Shown piece after piece: positions 28,866-37,701 of a stretch of 64,000 nt of DNA. The stretch is taken from positions 41,780 to 105,779 of the forward strand of contig JAKZES010000014.1 of NCBI GenBank assembly GCA_022548915.1, given 5' to 3'. The notes beneath the pieces are model-generated. The model saw only the letters and a list, made by a program, of their open reading frames with translations, made no database searches and had not been told where the DNA came from. Both the position numbers and the translations under genes were made by a program. Position 1 is the first letter of the stretch, and each line of letters opens with the position of its first letter. The stretch is from Verrucomicrobiaceae bacterium E54. Lineage in GTDB: Bacteria; Verrucomicrobiota; Verrucomicrobiia; Verrucomicrobiales; Akkermansiaceae.

Positions 28866-30907
28866 TCCGCTATCGACGAGATCAGGTCCTCCATCCCGAA
28901 GTTCAGAAGGAACTCCGAGTAGTAGCTTGCGAAGACGTCTCTGAGGTAGTCTTGAAGATCCACGGGCGTCTCACCCTGTTTCAATTCGTACTTTTTATTT
29001 TTGGTAATGCTGTAGAGGAAGATCGTGTGGAAGTAGACGGAGCTGATGTATTTTTTCTCCGCGAGCTCCTTCTGATCGATTCCGATCGCGCCTTGGCGGC
29101 TGATGAAGTTTCTCAGCACCCGGCTATCCATGTTGATGAGAACCTTCTCAAGGTTACCGTCGTCGCCGACGTGCGGCTGCATCGGGATTTCCCAATCCAT
29201 CTCAATCCCGGATTCGCCGAGCTTTTCCCAGGTCAGGACGTCGGGTGAGTCTTCCTGTTCCTTTTCGTAAACAAGCTGGTAATCCGGAAGCCCCATCGGA
29301 GGCTCTTCGTCCTGATCGGGCTTCTTCGTTTCTTTGGGCTTCTGAGCCGGCTCAGTGATCTTGACCCAGAAGCGGCATTCTAAATCCTCAGGACCTCCGA
29401 GAGTCGCTTTGATCTCAAGTTCGTCACCTACCTTCAGATCGCTGGTGGCCCCAAGTCCGATCCGGATGGTTCCGTCTTTCGGGCTGGACTTACGAATGTC
29501 GAGAAGATCATCGGGTGTGTCCACCATCCCTGGCAAGTCGCCGCCGTCAGACTCGTTGTTCCGGCGCTGGAGAATGGAAACCTTGAGTTCGCCGGGATCT
29601 TCGCTTCGATCAAAGTAGCTGTCCTCGACGTCCGTGGCGAATTGGATGGTCTTTTCATCACGCTCAGGAATCGTGAGGAACGATTTCCCATCGCCGCCCT
29701 TGAGGTTGAAGAACGATGGATAGCGCTGAGGATTGAATGGCTCCTTGAGCTTCTTCTCCTTCGGCTTCTCCGGCTTGGCCTGCTTCTTCTTTTGCTCGTC
29801 CTGCTGCTCGATCTTGAAGGTTTGATTCAGGAGGCGCATCAGATCCTTGTTGAAGGGCAGGTTCTTCGAGAACGACTTGAGCAGGTCCTTCGCATCGCCG
29901 CCCTCGACCGAAATCGCGTTCTTCCGCTGCTTGTAGATCTCCGTGAGCTGGCTCTTGAGCAGAAGCTCCTTGAGCAACTGACGCAGCTCGGCGGTCTTGT
30001 CACCAGATTTCAGGCGATCCCGGGACGCCATGAAAAGCTCGGAGCGGAAGTCGTAGTCGAGGCCCGTGCAATCCACGTGAATCAGCAGGTGATTCTTCAG
30101 CAGCGGCATTTTGAGGGTCGTGGAAATGAACTGCGTGCCCAAGTGGCCATGGACCTGGCCGTTCAGGGAGAACAGGACGCACATTCCATCGTGGAAGAAC
30201 TCGCGGGAGATGCTGTCCCGGGTCTCCTTGACGCTCTTCCCATCCACCTTCGCCTTGAAGACGTAGCAGGTCGCCTTGATCGTCCCGACGCCTTTGTGGC
30301 TGAGCTCGTCGGTGAAGTGCTCCTGGACGTATTTGCTGTCGTCCTCTTCGAGCCGACGCTTCAAGCCGAAGGTGTCCCCTTCCAGCACCTTGTTGTTCGG
30401 ATAGCGTTCCGGGCTGTCCTTCAGGTAGATCGGAAGAGCCGGCTCGAAAAGGAACTGATTCAGCGCCCGCCTCACCTCTTGCGGCAGGCCACCGCGGCTC
30501 CCGGACGGCAACTGGTAGTCGAAGAGCTTGATGATCGTCCCGGTGGTGAACTTTCGGTCGGCCAGGCCGGTGTCCAACTCGGTGATCGGGAAGCTCGGGA
30601 TCTTGCCGTCGATCTTCAGATACTCATACCAGGTGTTCTTCTTGGTTTTCTTCTCCTCAGCCGAAAGCGGGTGCTTGCGGATCAGGGTGAAGCCGAACTC
30701 GCCCGTCCCATCGAAGCGCTTCGAGCCGATCAACTGGTAGCGATGCTCCCCGCAGAAGACGATCGCCCCGGTCCCGCCCATGTTGTACTTCCCCTGAACG
30801 AACGGGATCTCGTTCTTGTTCCCCTGGAGCAAGGAAAGGAACGTCCGCTCGAAATCCGCGGGGTGCTGACCTTCCCCGTCGTCGTAAATGGTAAGGCAGG
30901 CTTCCAA
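28862..30907 (-). CDS. GHKL-type ATPase-like protein, 5' truncated
   Basis: A 681-residue frame opening at a TTG. The first residues are already the G1 region of a GHKL ATPase (LTIYDDGEGQHP, 5-16), then LLQGNKNEIPFVQGKYNMGGTGAIVF (27-51) as the lid/G2 region. The preceding N-box helix with the Mg-binding Asn/Glu is absent; a TAA lies 13 codons upstream in frame, after GRGNYPFVVQAVD, which still looks like family sequence. The remainder is a long alpha/beta protein with Lys/Glu-rich linker at about 375-400. This looks like a Hsp90/MutL-type ATPase that lost its 5' end, either a pseudogene or a shortened accessory gene. Confidence 0.65.
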   Translation of the reverse strand: MEACLTIYDDGEGQHPADFERTFLSLLQGNKNEIPFVQGKYNMGGTGAIVFCGEHRYQLIGSKRFDGTGEFGFTLIRKHPLSAEEKKTKKNTWYEYLKIDGKIPSFPITELDTGLADRKFTTGTIIKLFDYQLPSGSRGGLPQEVRRALNQFLFEPALPIYLKDSPERYPNNKVLEGDTFGLKRRLEEDDSKYVQEHFTDELSHKGVGTIKATCYVFKAKVDGKSVKETRDSISREFFHDGMCVLFSLNGQVHGHLGTQFISTTLKMPLLKNHLLIHVDCTGLDYDFRSELFMASRDRLKSGDKTAELRQLLKELLLKSQLTEIYKQRKNAISVEGGDAKDLLKSFSKNLPFNKDLMRLLNQTFKIEQQDEQKKKQAKPEKPKEKKLKEPFNPQRYPSFFNLKGGDGKSFLTIPERDEKTIQFATDVEDSYFDRSEDPGELKVSILQRRNNESDGGDLPGMVDTPDDLLDIRKSSPKDGTIRIGLGATSDLKVGDELEIKATLGGPEDLECRFWVKITEPAQKPKETKKPDQDEEPPMGLPDYQLVYEKEQEDSPDVLTWEKLGESGIEMDWEIPMQPHVGDDGNLEKVLINMDSRVLRNFISRQGAIGIDQKELAEKKYISSVYFHTIFLYSITKNKKYELKQGETPVDLQDYLRDVFASYYSEFLLNFGMEDLISSIAD

Positions 30908-31017
30908 ATCGACCGCTTGAACTACAAAGGGGTAATTACCGCGACCTTACCTCTAGGTTTTGATGTCACACAATTTTACGAAAACCAAAACACATCACTC
31001 CGAAGAGCAGGGTGTTC

Positions 31018-31863
31018 CTACTTCTGACAAAGAAGGCAGGACGATGGTGCCGACCCGCCGCCCACACCGAAAATCGAGGTCAGTTTGCCGTCTGATTTTG
31101 AAGCGGCAGGTCGAATTCCAGACTGTAACACTCGTTCGCGTACTTCCTTGTCGAGGAGCGCGCTGAGAGGAGCCCCCTCCATCCAGGTAAACTGCTTGTT
31201 GGGATCTGAGGGATCAAGGGTTTCGTAGCCCATGGCTTCCTCAAAGTACTCGGGATAGCGCTCAAACAGCTTCGCCCACTCAAAAGGCGTCTGAAAGAAA
31301 CAGAAGGTGCAGCCCGAATTGGTGCGTCCCCACTTCATGAACGTCGGCAGCCCGATCCCGCTGTCTTCGAGAATCTTGATCACGCCGTTGTAGTCGATCC
31401 CCGCCTCCTTCAGCGGGTAGCGGGTCTTGATGTTCGGCTTCCGGCTGATGTAGCCAACGCGATCCTCATCGGCTCGGAGGCCGACGTAGCTGACGACATT
31501 GTCGTTTCCGACGTGGGCCTCGAAGGGCTTGAGCTTCAGGTATTTCGTACACCAGCGATTCTGCGGCGAGGGCAGGTAGCCATTGAAGAGCTTGTACCAG
31601 TGATCGAAGCCCGCCTTCGCATTCAGGCGAATGATCTTCGAACCCAGCTCGGCTTCGAGCCGGGCGAGGTATTCGTAGGTTTCCGGCAGCTCCTTCTGCG
31701 TGTCGCAGAAGACGTATTCCATGCCATCGTGCCGGAAGTGCTCGAAGCCCTTGACACGACCGGCCATTAACAAGGCCAATGCCGAACTGTCCTTGCCGCC
31801 AGACACGTTCAAAACATGGCGGTTTTCTTCACATAGAAAAGAATCTGGATCCGGAGAATTCAA
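31018..31863 (-). CDS. PAPS-reductase-like ATP pyrophosphatase (SspD/DndC-like)
   Basis: A 281-residue protein with the PP-loop SGGKDS (21-26) and cysteines in the arrangement expected for an iron-sulfur cluster enzyme: C105 (RWCTKYLK), C185/C188 (SGCTFCFF) and C276/C279 at the C-terminus. This is the DndC/SspD type, which activates DNA with ATP and inserts sulfur in place of a non-bridging oxygen. The only start available before the PP-loop is the TTG at 31863. The HNH gene ends 18 bp upstream in the same reading frame, so coupling or readthrough is possible. Confidence 0.82.
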   Translation of the reverse strand: MNSPDPDSFLCEENRHVLNVSGGKDSSALALLMAGRVKGFEHFRHDGMEYVFCDTQKELPETYEYLARLEAELGSKIIRLNAKAGFDHWYKLFNGYLPSPQNRWCTKYLKLKPFEAHVGNDNVVSYVGLRADEDRVGYISRKPNIKTRYPLKEAGIDYNGVIKILEDSGIGLPTFMKWGRTNSGCTFCFFQTPFEWAKLFERYPEYFEEAMGYETLDPSDPNKQFTWMEGAPLSALLDKEVRERVLQSGIRPAASKSDGKLTSIFGVGGGSAPSSCLLCQK

Positions 31864-31881
31864 CGGTTCAAGTAGTTGGAG

Positions 31882-33003
31882 TTACTGAGGCACGAACCGC
31901 CAGCCGTGTGCAAAACCCTGATTCATTGCGAGCTGCGACTGCGGAACAATCACGCTTCGATACTTGGTGAGAAACTCCTCTTCTCCAAGACGAAGCAAGC
32001 CTTGGTTGTCGAGTTGGAAGCAATCCAGATACTGCTCCAAGAGCCTCGGTTTTTTTCGATTTGCGTGGATAGCCGCTAGGTGAATACGCGCAAATCTCGG
32101 CATGTATTCATCCAGATCTGGCAATGTGTTGCCTTTGCTGGAATTGACTGCCTTGTCCACGGGAACGAGGTTCCACAGCAGATCGTGAGCGACAAATGAC
32201 CACGGAAGAAAATGGTCGATCGAGAACTTCTCACCGAGCTCTTTGTCCGTGTAAATGTCGACAAAATCATTCCCTCGGCCCTCTCGGAGCAATCCAAGCC
32301 GTGCTTCGCCCCAAAACTTCTTGGCTTCATTCAAGTTTCTTTCGCTCGGCGCTCGAAGCTTATTCACCACCGAGGGAATGTTCGGATTCCTAGCCTGAAG
32401 AAATAGCGTAAGGTTGTGTTCGGCAAACGCCTTAACGACGCCGAAGTTCTTCCTGAAGAAGGTCAACCACGACGTGTTTATGACAATCGCATCGTCCTCG
32501 AAAAAGTATGGTGCCGAGGGGGATTGTCTCTGACTCAATGCGGCTTGCTCGACGATCAGTTTTGTTCTCTTTAGGTCATCCCGAACCCCGGAAAGCTCAG
32601 CACCGAACCAGGGGGTTAAAAAGCGTGTTGGCACGTAGCGCCGAAAGAAATCGAGCTTCGCGCTGATGCTGTTAGAGGCAAGAATCCATTTTCTTACCTC
32701 TGTCGGCTTCGCGTCGTTCGCGAGGCCAGACTCTAATTGAACTTCTTGCACCAGGTCTTGCAATTTGTCCTGCCTGCCAAGTGAGAGCCGAAACAGAGAT
32801 ACCGGATGCCACGCCGAAACCACCATTTCAGCGAAGATTTCATTCAACGGAAGCCTTTCTGAGGCATTTCGGCTGACGATCTCAACGATGGATAGGAACC
32901 AGAAAAGTTTGTACGAGTTCGTCGTATTGTTGAAAACCTGCCCAAGGTAGTGGGTTTCTTCCGGGAAGGCATCACCGAGGACTGAAAGATCTCCCTGAGT
33001 CAT
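31882..33003 (-). CDS. HNH endonuclease
   Basis: About 373 residues from the ATG at 33003. The helical N-terminal domain contains NNTTNSYKLFWFLSIVEIV and RRYVPTRFLTPWFG, hallmarks of a family of HNH nucleases found in phage-defence loci. The HNH site is at 262-290: SIDHFLPWSF (D263, H264), LLWNLVPVD (N278) and NSSKGNTLP (N287). The frame stays open upstream to 33279, including MEDQITSRRNFVTGALRI, a Tat-signal-like phrase that makes no sense for a nuclease and is probably recombination debris. The DNA here is visibly less GC-rich than its neighbours. Probable restriction effector of the island. Confidence 0.75.
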   Translation of the reverse strand: MTQGDLSVLGDAFPEETHYLGQVFNNTTNSYKLFWFLSIVEIVSRNASERLPLNEIFAEMVVSAWHPVSLFRLSLGRQDKLQDLVQEVQLESGLANDAKPTEVRKWILASNSISAKLDFFRRYVPTRFLTPWFGAELSGVRDDLKRTKLIVEQAALSQRQSPSAPYFFEDDAIVINTSWLTFFRKNFGVVKAFAEHNLTLFLQARNPNIPSVVNKLRAPSERNLNEAKKFWGEARLGLLREGRGNDFVDIYTDKELGEKFSIDHFLPWSFVAHDLLWNLVPVDKAVNSSKGNTLPDLDEYMPRFARIHLAAIHANRKKPRLLEQYLDCFQLDNQGLLRLGEEEFLTKYRSVIVPQSQLAMNQGFAHGWRFVPQ

Positions 33004-33013
33004 GTTCGGAATC

Positions 33014-35899
33014 TCATGCGCACTTCCTTGCATACTCGTTGCGCAGGAAATAGCTATGATCCGTAACGCCCCTGTGACGAAGTTGCGGCGGCTCGTGATT
33101 TGATCTTCCATGATTTTCGCGAGGTGCCTCGCGGACTGATGAATCGATGCGTTTACGCAGCGCGAGGGTTTCCGGCGCGAGCTGGTCGGTCTGCCGGGCA
33201 TAGTCCTGCAATCCGGCGACGAACAGGTAGAGGGGCCGGACGATGGAGAGAATCTTCGAGCTTTCGGCCTTGTCGGCATCGACGACGGCGGCCAGCTCGG
33301 TAATGAGCACCTTCCGGACGCCCTGGATGCGGCAGAGCTGGAACTCGAAGGTTTCCCAGCGCCGCGCGAAGCGCATCATGAGGTTCTCCTCCACTTCCGG
33401 CTGGAAGACATTGTCCTCGTAAACCGCGATCTCCGTTTCGTGGACGATGAACACGGTGAGGAGCAGGATGGGAATGAGCCCGTCGCGGACGCCGTAGGGC
33501 TCGGACCGGAGCATCTCGTAGAGCTCGGAGACCGGCACGCGGCGGTCGGGCACTTTCTCCAACTTCCCGACAATCGCGGTTAGAGCCGGGCGCAGGTGGA
33601 GCGGATCCTCGTCCTCAGCTGGGAAGTCGAGGGACCATTTGCCTTTCCGCTCCCGATGGACGCCGCCGGCCGCGAGCACGGAGAGATACATCGATTTCTC
33701 CGGCGGGTAGCGGTCCTCGGGAAGTCCGAGCAGTTTCTGGTCGGCCGACTGGAGCATGCCCACGAAGAGCAGTTGGCGTGCTCTGGCTGCGGCGGTGCTG
33801 ATCGCGTGGCGGTTGACGAGTTCGTTCCGGACGTGTGGGGCGAGCTGGAAGAGATCGTCGCAGAGACTGGAGAGGAATTCCTGGAGGGACTGTTCGCGCC
33901 TCTTCAGCGCGGCGGGTTCCTTGCCCTGGTGATACCACGCGACCCCGGAGACGGAGTTCGACGCGTCGGTGCCACGGAAGCCGACGAATTCCTGGATGCG
34001 CAGCTCCAGCGCCTGGGTGGCGGCCTTGATCTGGCGGTCGACTTCCTCGGCGGCAAAGCGGTCGTCCTTCAGCTCCGGGGTGGAGCGCTCGACCCAGTGC
34101 CAGCGTTCGAGATTCAGCGAATAGCTGGCGAGGGACTCCAGTGGCGGGCTGATGGCGACGAGGAGACGGGGATCGTCCTTCCGCTTTCGGGCGGCCTTTT
34201 CCGCCTCGGCGCGTTCGGCCGCGGATTCGCAGAGGACCACGGCGATCACGCCATCAGAGGGGTGGGTGGCCTGGAGTTCGGCATTCGCAGCGGCGAAGCC
34301 GGAGGCCGTCAGAAATCGCACATCGAAGGAGCGGAGATTGCCGGTCTGGATGTAGTGGCGGCGGGCCACCACGGGACGGGCGTCCAGGCGGGCCTGAACG
34401 ACGGACGCGATGGGCGCGCTGTGGGTGACGGTCTCGGTGGCGGCGATGAAGCGCTGCTCGAGATTGACGCTGGCGTGGGGCCACAACGAGTAGCCGGAAA
34501 GCTGGCCGCGGTTGTAGAGGATGCCGCGCTGGCAGAGCTTGAGTAGACGCTTTTCGAGATCCTTGGGGTGACCGAGGGCGAGCGAAACGACGTCCAAGGT
34601 CGGATGGAGCTCCGGTTCCTGGAGGACATTCAGGATGCCGACGGTTTTGAGGATTTGTTGTGTTTCCTGATCCTCTTCCGAGGCACCCCGGACGACGGCG
34701 TCGATGTGGTTCCAGTGGCTGCGGTAACTCTGGCTGCCGAGACGGTGGGAAAAATTGTAGGCGACGAAGTCGTAGAAGTCCGCAAGGCGGAAGGTGGTGT
34801 CGGCGGACGCGGCTTGCTCCGCGAAGGATCTGAGCGCGTAGGGTTCGGCCGAGAGGAGAAAGCTGAACAACGAGCGTTCATTCTGGCCAAAGCGCCGGAA
34901 GAATTTCGCGAGAACCGGAATGACGGTCGGGTGAAGCGGGTAAAGCGACGGCGCAAGGCGGACGAGTTCCGTTTTTCCGGGAGCGGGACCGAAGAGGCCG
35001 AGTTCCACGGCTGCGGTCATTGCTTCCTTGGCGGCGGACTTCCAGCCTCGAAGCTCTTTCGCGCCGTCATTTACCCGAAGTGCCGCCGAGACGAGGGTGG
35101 CGACTTGTCCGAGCGGCTGCTTGAACTCGATTTGCCCGAAGCGTTCACCGACCTTCTGCCACTCGCGCTGGGCGGTAATGGAAAGCTTATCGGCGTATTC
35201 GACGATGCCTTGGTGCAGAAGTCCCACCAAGTGGATCGGTGCTGACTGGCTGCGCGACGAGGATTCCGCGAGCGACTGGAGGAAGAAGACGTCCTGCGCG
35301 TCGGGGTTCAGGGCTGCGAACTCGAGAAACTTCCCGAGTTCGTCGATGATGAGAAGTAGTCCACTAGACGAGCCTGCGCGGACCAGTTCGGTCGCCGTTT
35401 GCTCGACCAAAGCGACGACCTCGCGGTCCTGAAATCCGCCCTTGGAGAGAAGAGCTGCCGCCTTGGTGCGGGTCGGCGATTTCTTTTTCCCCGCGTGGGA
35501 GCTTTCCAAAGCGGTGACGAGTCCACGCAGAACGGCTGTTGACATGGCTTCACGGGAGCCAGTGACGAGAACGGGGAGGAAACGGGGTGCTTTCGCGCCC
35601 AAGCCGAGCGCAGTGCCAAGTTCCTTGAGGGATTTAGGGATCTCCGAGGAAGGGCGGCCCATCAAGGTCGCAAGGACCAAGGCGAAGCTGGATTTTCCCG
35701 AGCCGAAGTCGCCGGTGATGTGCCACGCACGCTGCCCGGATTCCTTGCGAAGGCCGTTGGCGATCTGCTTGAGGTGGGTGACCGTGTCCGGGGTGGTGAC
35801 GTAGCCATCGAGGGACTGAGGGTCGGCGAAATCACGCTCCAGATTCACGGAGCGCATGAAACGCGGGCTGACATTCAACAAGTCGCTGACGAGGGTCAT
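33014..35899 (-). CDS. Large P-loop ATPase (SspC-like), C-terminus probably truncated
   Basis: A 961-residue protein with Walker A GDFGSGKSS (63-71) and Walker B LLLIIDELGKF (181-191), then a long helical region. The size and position after a DUF4007 gene match the SspC-type ATPase. Family-like sequence runs to RKRIDSS near residue 912; the last 45 residues (rich in Arg/Asn/His) look like out-of-frame translation, and another frame of the same DNA runs into the HNH gene. The start overlaps the DUF4007 gene by ATGA. BrxC/PglY-type ATPases are an alternative. Confidence 0.75.
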   Translation of the reverse strand: MTLVSDLLNVSPRFMRSVNLERDFADPQSLDGYVTTPDTVTHLKQIANGLRKESGQRAWHITGDFGSGKSSFALVLATLMGRPSSEIPKSLKELGTALGLGAKAPRFLPVLVTGSREAMSTAVLRGLVTALESSHAGKKKSPTRTKAAALLSKGGFQDREVVALVEQTATELVRAGSSSGLLLIIDELGKFLEFAALNPDAQDVFFLQSLAESSSRSQSAPIHLVGLLHQGIVEYADKLSITAQREWQKVGERFGQIEFKQPLGQVATLVSAALRVNDGAKELRGWKSAAKEAMTAAVELGLFGPAPGKTELVRLAPSLYPLHPTVIPVLAKFFRRFGQNERSLFSFLLSAEPYALRSFAEQAASADTTFRLADFYDFVAYNFSHRLGSQSYRSHWNHIDAVVRGASEEDQETQQILKTVGILNVLQEPELHPTLDVVSLALGHPKDLEKRLLKLCQRGILYNRGQLSGYSLWPHASVNLEQRFIAATETVTHSAPIASVVQARLDARPVVARRHYIQTGNLRSFDVRFLTASGFAAANAELQATHPSDGVIAVVLCESAAERAEAEKAARKRKDDPRLLVAISPPLESLASYSLNLERWHWVERSTPELKDDRFAAEEVDRQIKAATQALELRIQEFVGFRGTDASNSVSGVAWYHQGKEPAALKRREQSLQEFLSSLCDDLFQLAPHVRNELVNRHAISTAAARARQLLFVGMLQSADQKLLGLPEDRYPPEKSMYLSVLAAGGVHRERKGKWSLDFPAEDEDPLHLRPALTAIVGKLEKVPDRRVPVSELYEMLRSEPYGVRDGLIPILLLTVFIVHETEIAVYEDNVFQPEVEENLMMRFARRWETFEFQLCRIQGVRKVLITELAAVVDADKAESSKILSIVRPLYLFVAGLQDYARQTDQLAPETLALRKRIDSSVREAPRENHGRSNHEPPQLRHRGVTDHSYFLRNEYARKCA

Positions 35900-36849
35900 G
35901 AGTCGGCGGGCGTGTAGATGAACCGGAGAAGATCCTCCTCGGTGAGGCCGGATTTCATTTCGACTTGCTGCATGGACGATGACTCGACGAAGGCAAAAGC
36001 GCCATCGGTGGCAGATGAGAGTCCGTCGAGTAGCGGGCGGACAGCGAGTTCGGGAAGTTTGAAGATTTGGCCGGGGCTTCCTTCGGCGGAGGAAACGAAG
36101 CGGAAGCCCAGAGAGGACTGGCCGTCGTAGGGGCTATTCCGCCAGTAGTCCCAGATGCAGTAGGCGAACAACGCGCTTGAGATTCCAGGTTTGCGGTCGA
36201 CCACGAAGCTATAGACCGGCTCGCGGGTGTTTGCGTCCTTGAGCCTTTCCCCGACCTTTTGAAGCAGGCCGAGCTCGACCAGCGGGCAGTCGAGATTGTC
36301 TTCGGCAATTTCGCCCTTGCGGCCGCGGGTCGGCAGGTAGGAATTCACGAAGACGCGGAAGCCATCGGCGAAGGTGCGCTCCGACTTAACCGTCTCATCG
36401 GTGCGCAGGCCTCGGATCAGGAAAGGCAGCACCTCCGACTCGCTGAATTCAGCACGCTGCCAGTGGTTGAGCATCTGCTGCCAGTGGAATAGTGGGCGCT
36501 TTGGATTGGTGGCGAGCTTCCAATGGAGGAGCCAGAGCGTTTCGATGCGTTGGAGGAACTCGTCGTAGCCGTCGTGGCCGAGGATCAGGCGGCCGAACTC
36601 GGTCGGGCCATGGCCTCCACCTTCGATCTCCTCGATGATTCCAGTGCATTCCGCCCAGAATTTGGCCGAGCGGACCATGTTCTTCCCGACGCCAAGACGG
36701 ACCATGGCGTCGTCCTCGTCTTTGAAGAGGAGCGGGTTGCCGCTGCGGTCGGGGTCGAGTTCCCGCACCACCTTTGGAAGCCACGCATAGCGACAGACGA
36801 AAGTTTCGTGGCCGGTGAAGCGGCGTTGTGGTGCGGTGGCGGTGGGCAT
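35896..36849 (-). CDS. DUF4007 protein (SspB-like)
   Basis: A 317-residue protein from the ATG at 36849 (MPTATAPQRRFTGHETF). The conserved core RLGVGKNMVRSAKFWAECTG (51-70) is the DUF4007 signature, with HGPTEFG and LWLLHW further on. DUF4007 is the SspB component of the Ssp phosphorothioation system, reported to nick DNA. It is first in the minus-strand operon and overlaps the ATPase gene by four bases. An in-frame start 34 codons upstream adds sequence without family resemblance. Confidence 0.85.
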   Translation of the reverse strand: MPTATAPQRRFTGHETFVCRYAWLPKVVRELDPDRSGNPLLFKDEDDAMVRLGVGKNMVRSAKFWAECTGIIEEIEGGGHGPTEFGRLILGHDGYDEFLQRIETLWLLHWKLATNPKRPLFHWQQMLNHWQRAEFSESEVLPFLIRGLRTDETVKSERTFADGFRVFVNSYLPTRGRKGEIAEDNLDCPLVELGLLQKVGERLKDANTREPVYSFVVDRKPGISSALFAYCIWDYWRNSPYDGQSSLGFRFVSSAEGSPGQIFKLPELAVRPLLDGLSSATDGAFAFVESSSMQQVEMKSGLTEEDLLRFIYTPADS

Positions 36850-37143
36850 TTTGAACGCTTCTGGAGGTTGGGATATCGTGACTCTGGCGTCAATCGTGAT
36901 GCGGGCTACGTTTGAGTAGGTTTGCGCCAGTTTCGACTCCGAAAACAACACCGAGGGTGGGACAAAGACAGGGGGCGGGCACGGGTTTTTGGGAGAATGT
37001 GGCCGGCGCGGGACGGGTGAGGGTCAACGCTGGCAGAGAGCTTGTGCCGGGGATGGAGGCCTCCCCACGCGTGGAATCCGATTTCGCAAGGCCATGCTGT
37101 CAGAATGATTGGGTTTTGATTTCGTGGAACTAGAATGGATTTC

Positions 37144-37398
37144 ATGAAGACCATGACGATTCGGGACGTGCCGGATGAATTGCACGCGGCTTTGAAGGAG
37201 CGGGCGCGACGGAACCGGCGTAGTTTGAACCAGCAGGTGATTGAGGATTTGAGTCGATCCCAGGCTGCCGAGACCGACGAGGAGCGCCGGGTCCGCGTCG
37301 AGCGGGAAATCCGGCAAGCTGCCGCGTTGCGGGACAGGGTGAGGGTTTTTTTGAGCGCCGCGGAGATCGATGCCGCCAAGCGTGAAGGGCGGGCGTAG
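37144..37398 (+). CDS. FitA-type ribbon-helix-helix antitoxin
   Basis: About 84 residues: MKTMTIRDVPDELHAALKER followed by ARRNRRSLNQQVIEDL, the beta-helix-helix fold of FitA/VapB antitoxins, with an acidic C-terminal tail for toxin contact. An ATG at 37135 adds three residues. It would repress its own promoter as the antitoxin of a PIN toxin, but the following toxin gene is broken. It is divergent from the DUF4007 gene. Confidence 0.8.
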   Translation: MKTMTIRDVPDELHAALKERARRNRRSLNQQVIEDLSRSQAAETDEERRVRVEREIRQAAALRDRVRVFLSAAEIDAAKREGRA

Positions 37399-37488
37399 CC
37401 CGGAGAAGGGGGAAGGGAATCTCAAAGCGTGGGTCAAGCTGGATGCGATTCCCCAAAGGTCAGGATGGTCGGCTATTGTGCGGACCGC

Positions 37489-37650
37489 GACGACGAGGTC
37501 GTGCTGGCGGAAGCCAATGCGAGCAATCTGAGTTTCTACGATGCGGCCTACGTGGCACGAGCGAGATCGCTCGGCGTTTGGCTCTACACAAGGGATCACG
37601 AAATCTTGAGAAACTGTCCGGATGTGGCCCGCCCGATTTCGGGGGTGTGA
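37489..37650 (+). pseudogene. PIN-domain (VapC-like) toxin remnant
   Basis: Only the C-terminal third of a PIN toxin is present: VVLAEANASNLSFYDAAYVARARSLGVWLYTRDHEIL carries the family's late FYDAAY and (T)RD acidic positions. The first two thirds, with the initial catalytic Asp and Glu, are missing between 37398 and about 37489. The frame can start at 37429 but those codons are not PIN-like. A dead toxin partner of the preceding antitoxin. Confidence 0.6.
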
Positions 37651-37676
37651 GGGGTATCGACCTGCACCGACGGAAG

Positions 37677-37700
37677 GGCCGATTCTATAATCGGCGGTCC
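37677..37700 (-). repeat. REP-like palindromic element, copy 1
   Basis: On the minus strand this reads GGACCGCCGATTATAGAATC followed by GGCC. It matches copies at 56405 and 56508 at most positions and contains the near-perfect palindrome ccgatt-ctat-aatcgg. Confidence 0.6.
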
Positions 37701-37701
37701 A

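Noticed and set aside
33060..33120. Tat signal peptide on the HNH nuclease
   Set aside because: A nuclease of a DNA-modification island would not be exported; the phrase lies before the likely ATG at 33003 and at a recombination junction.
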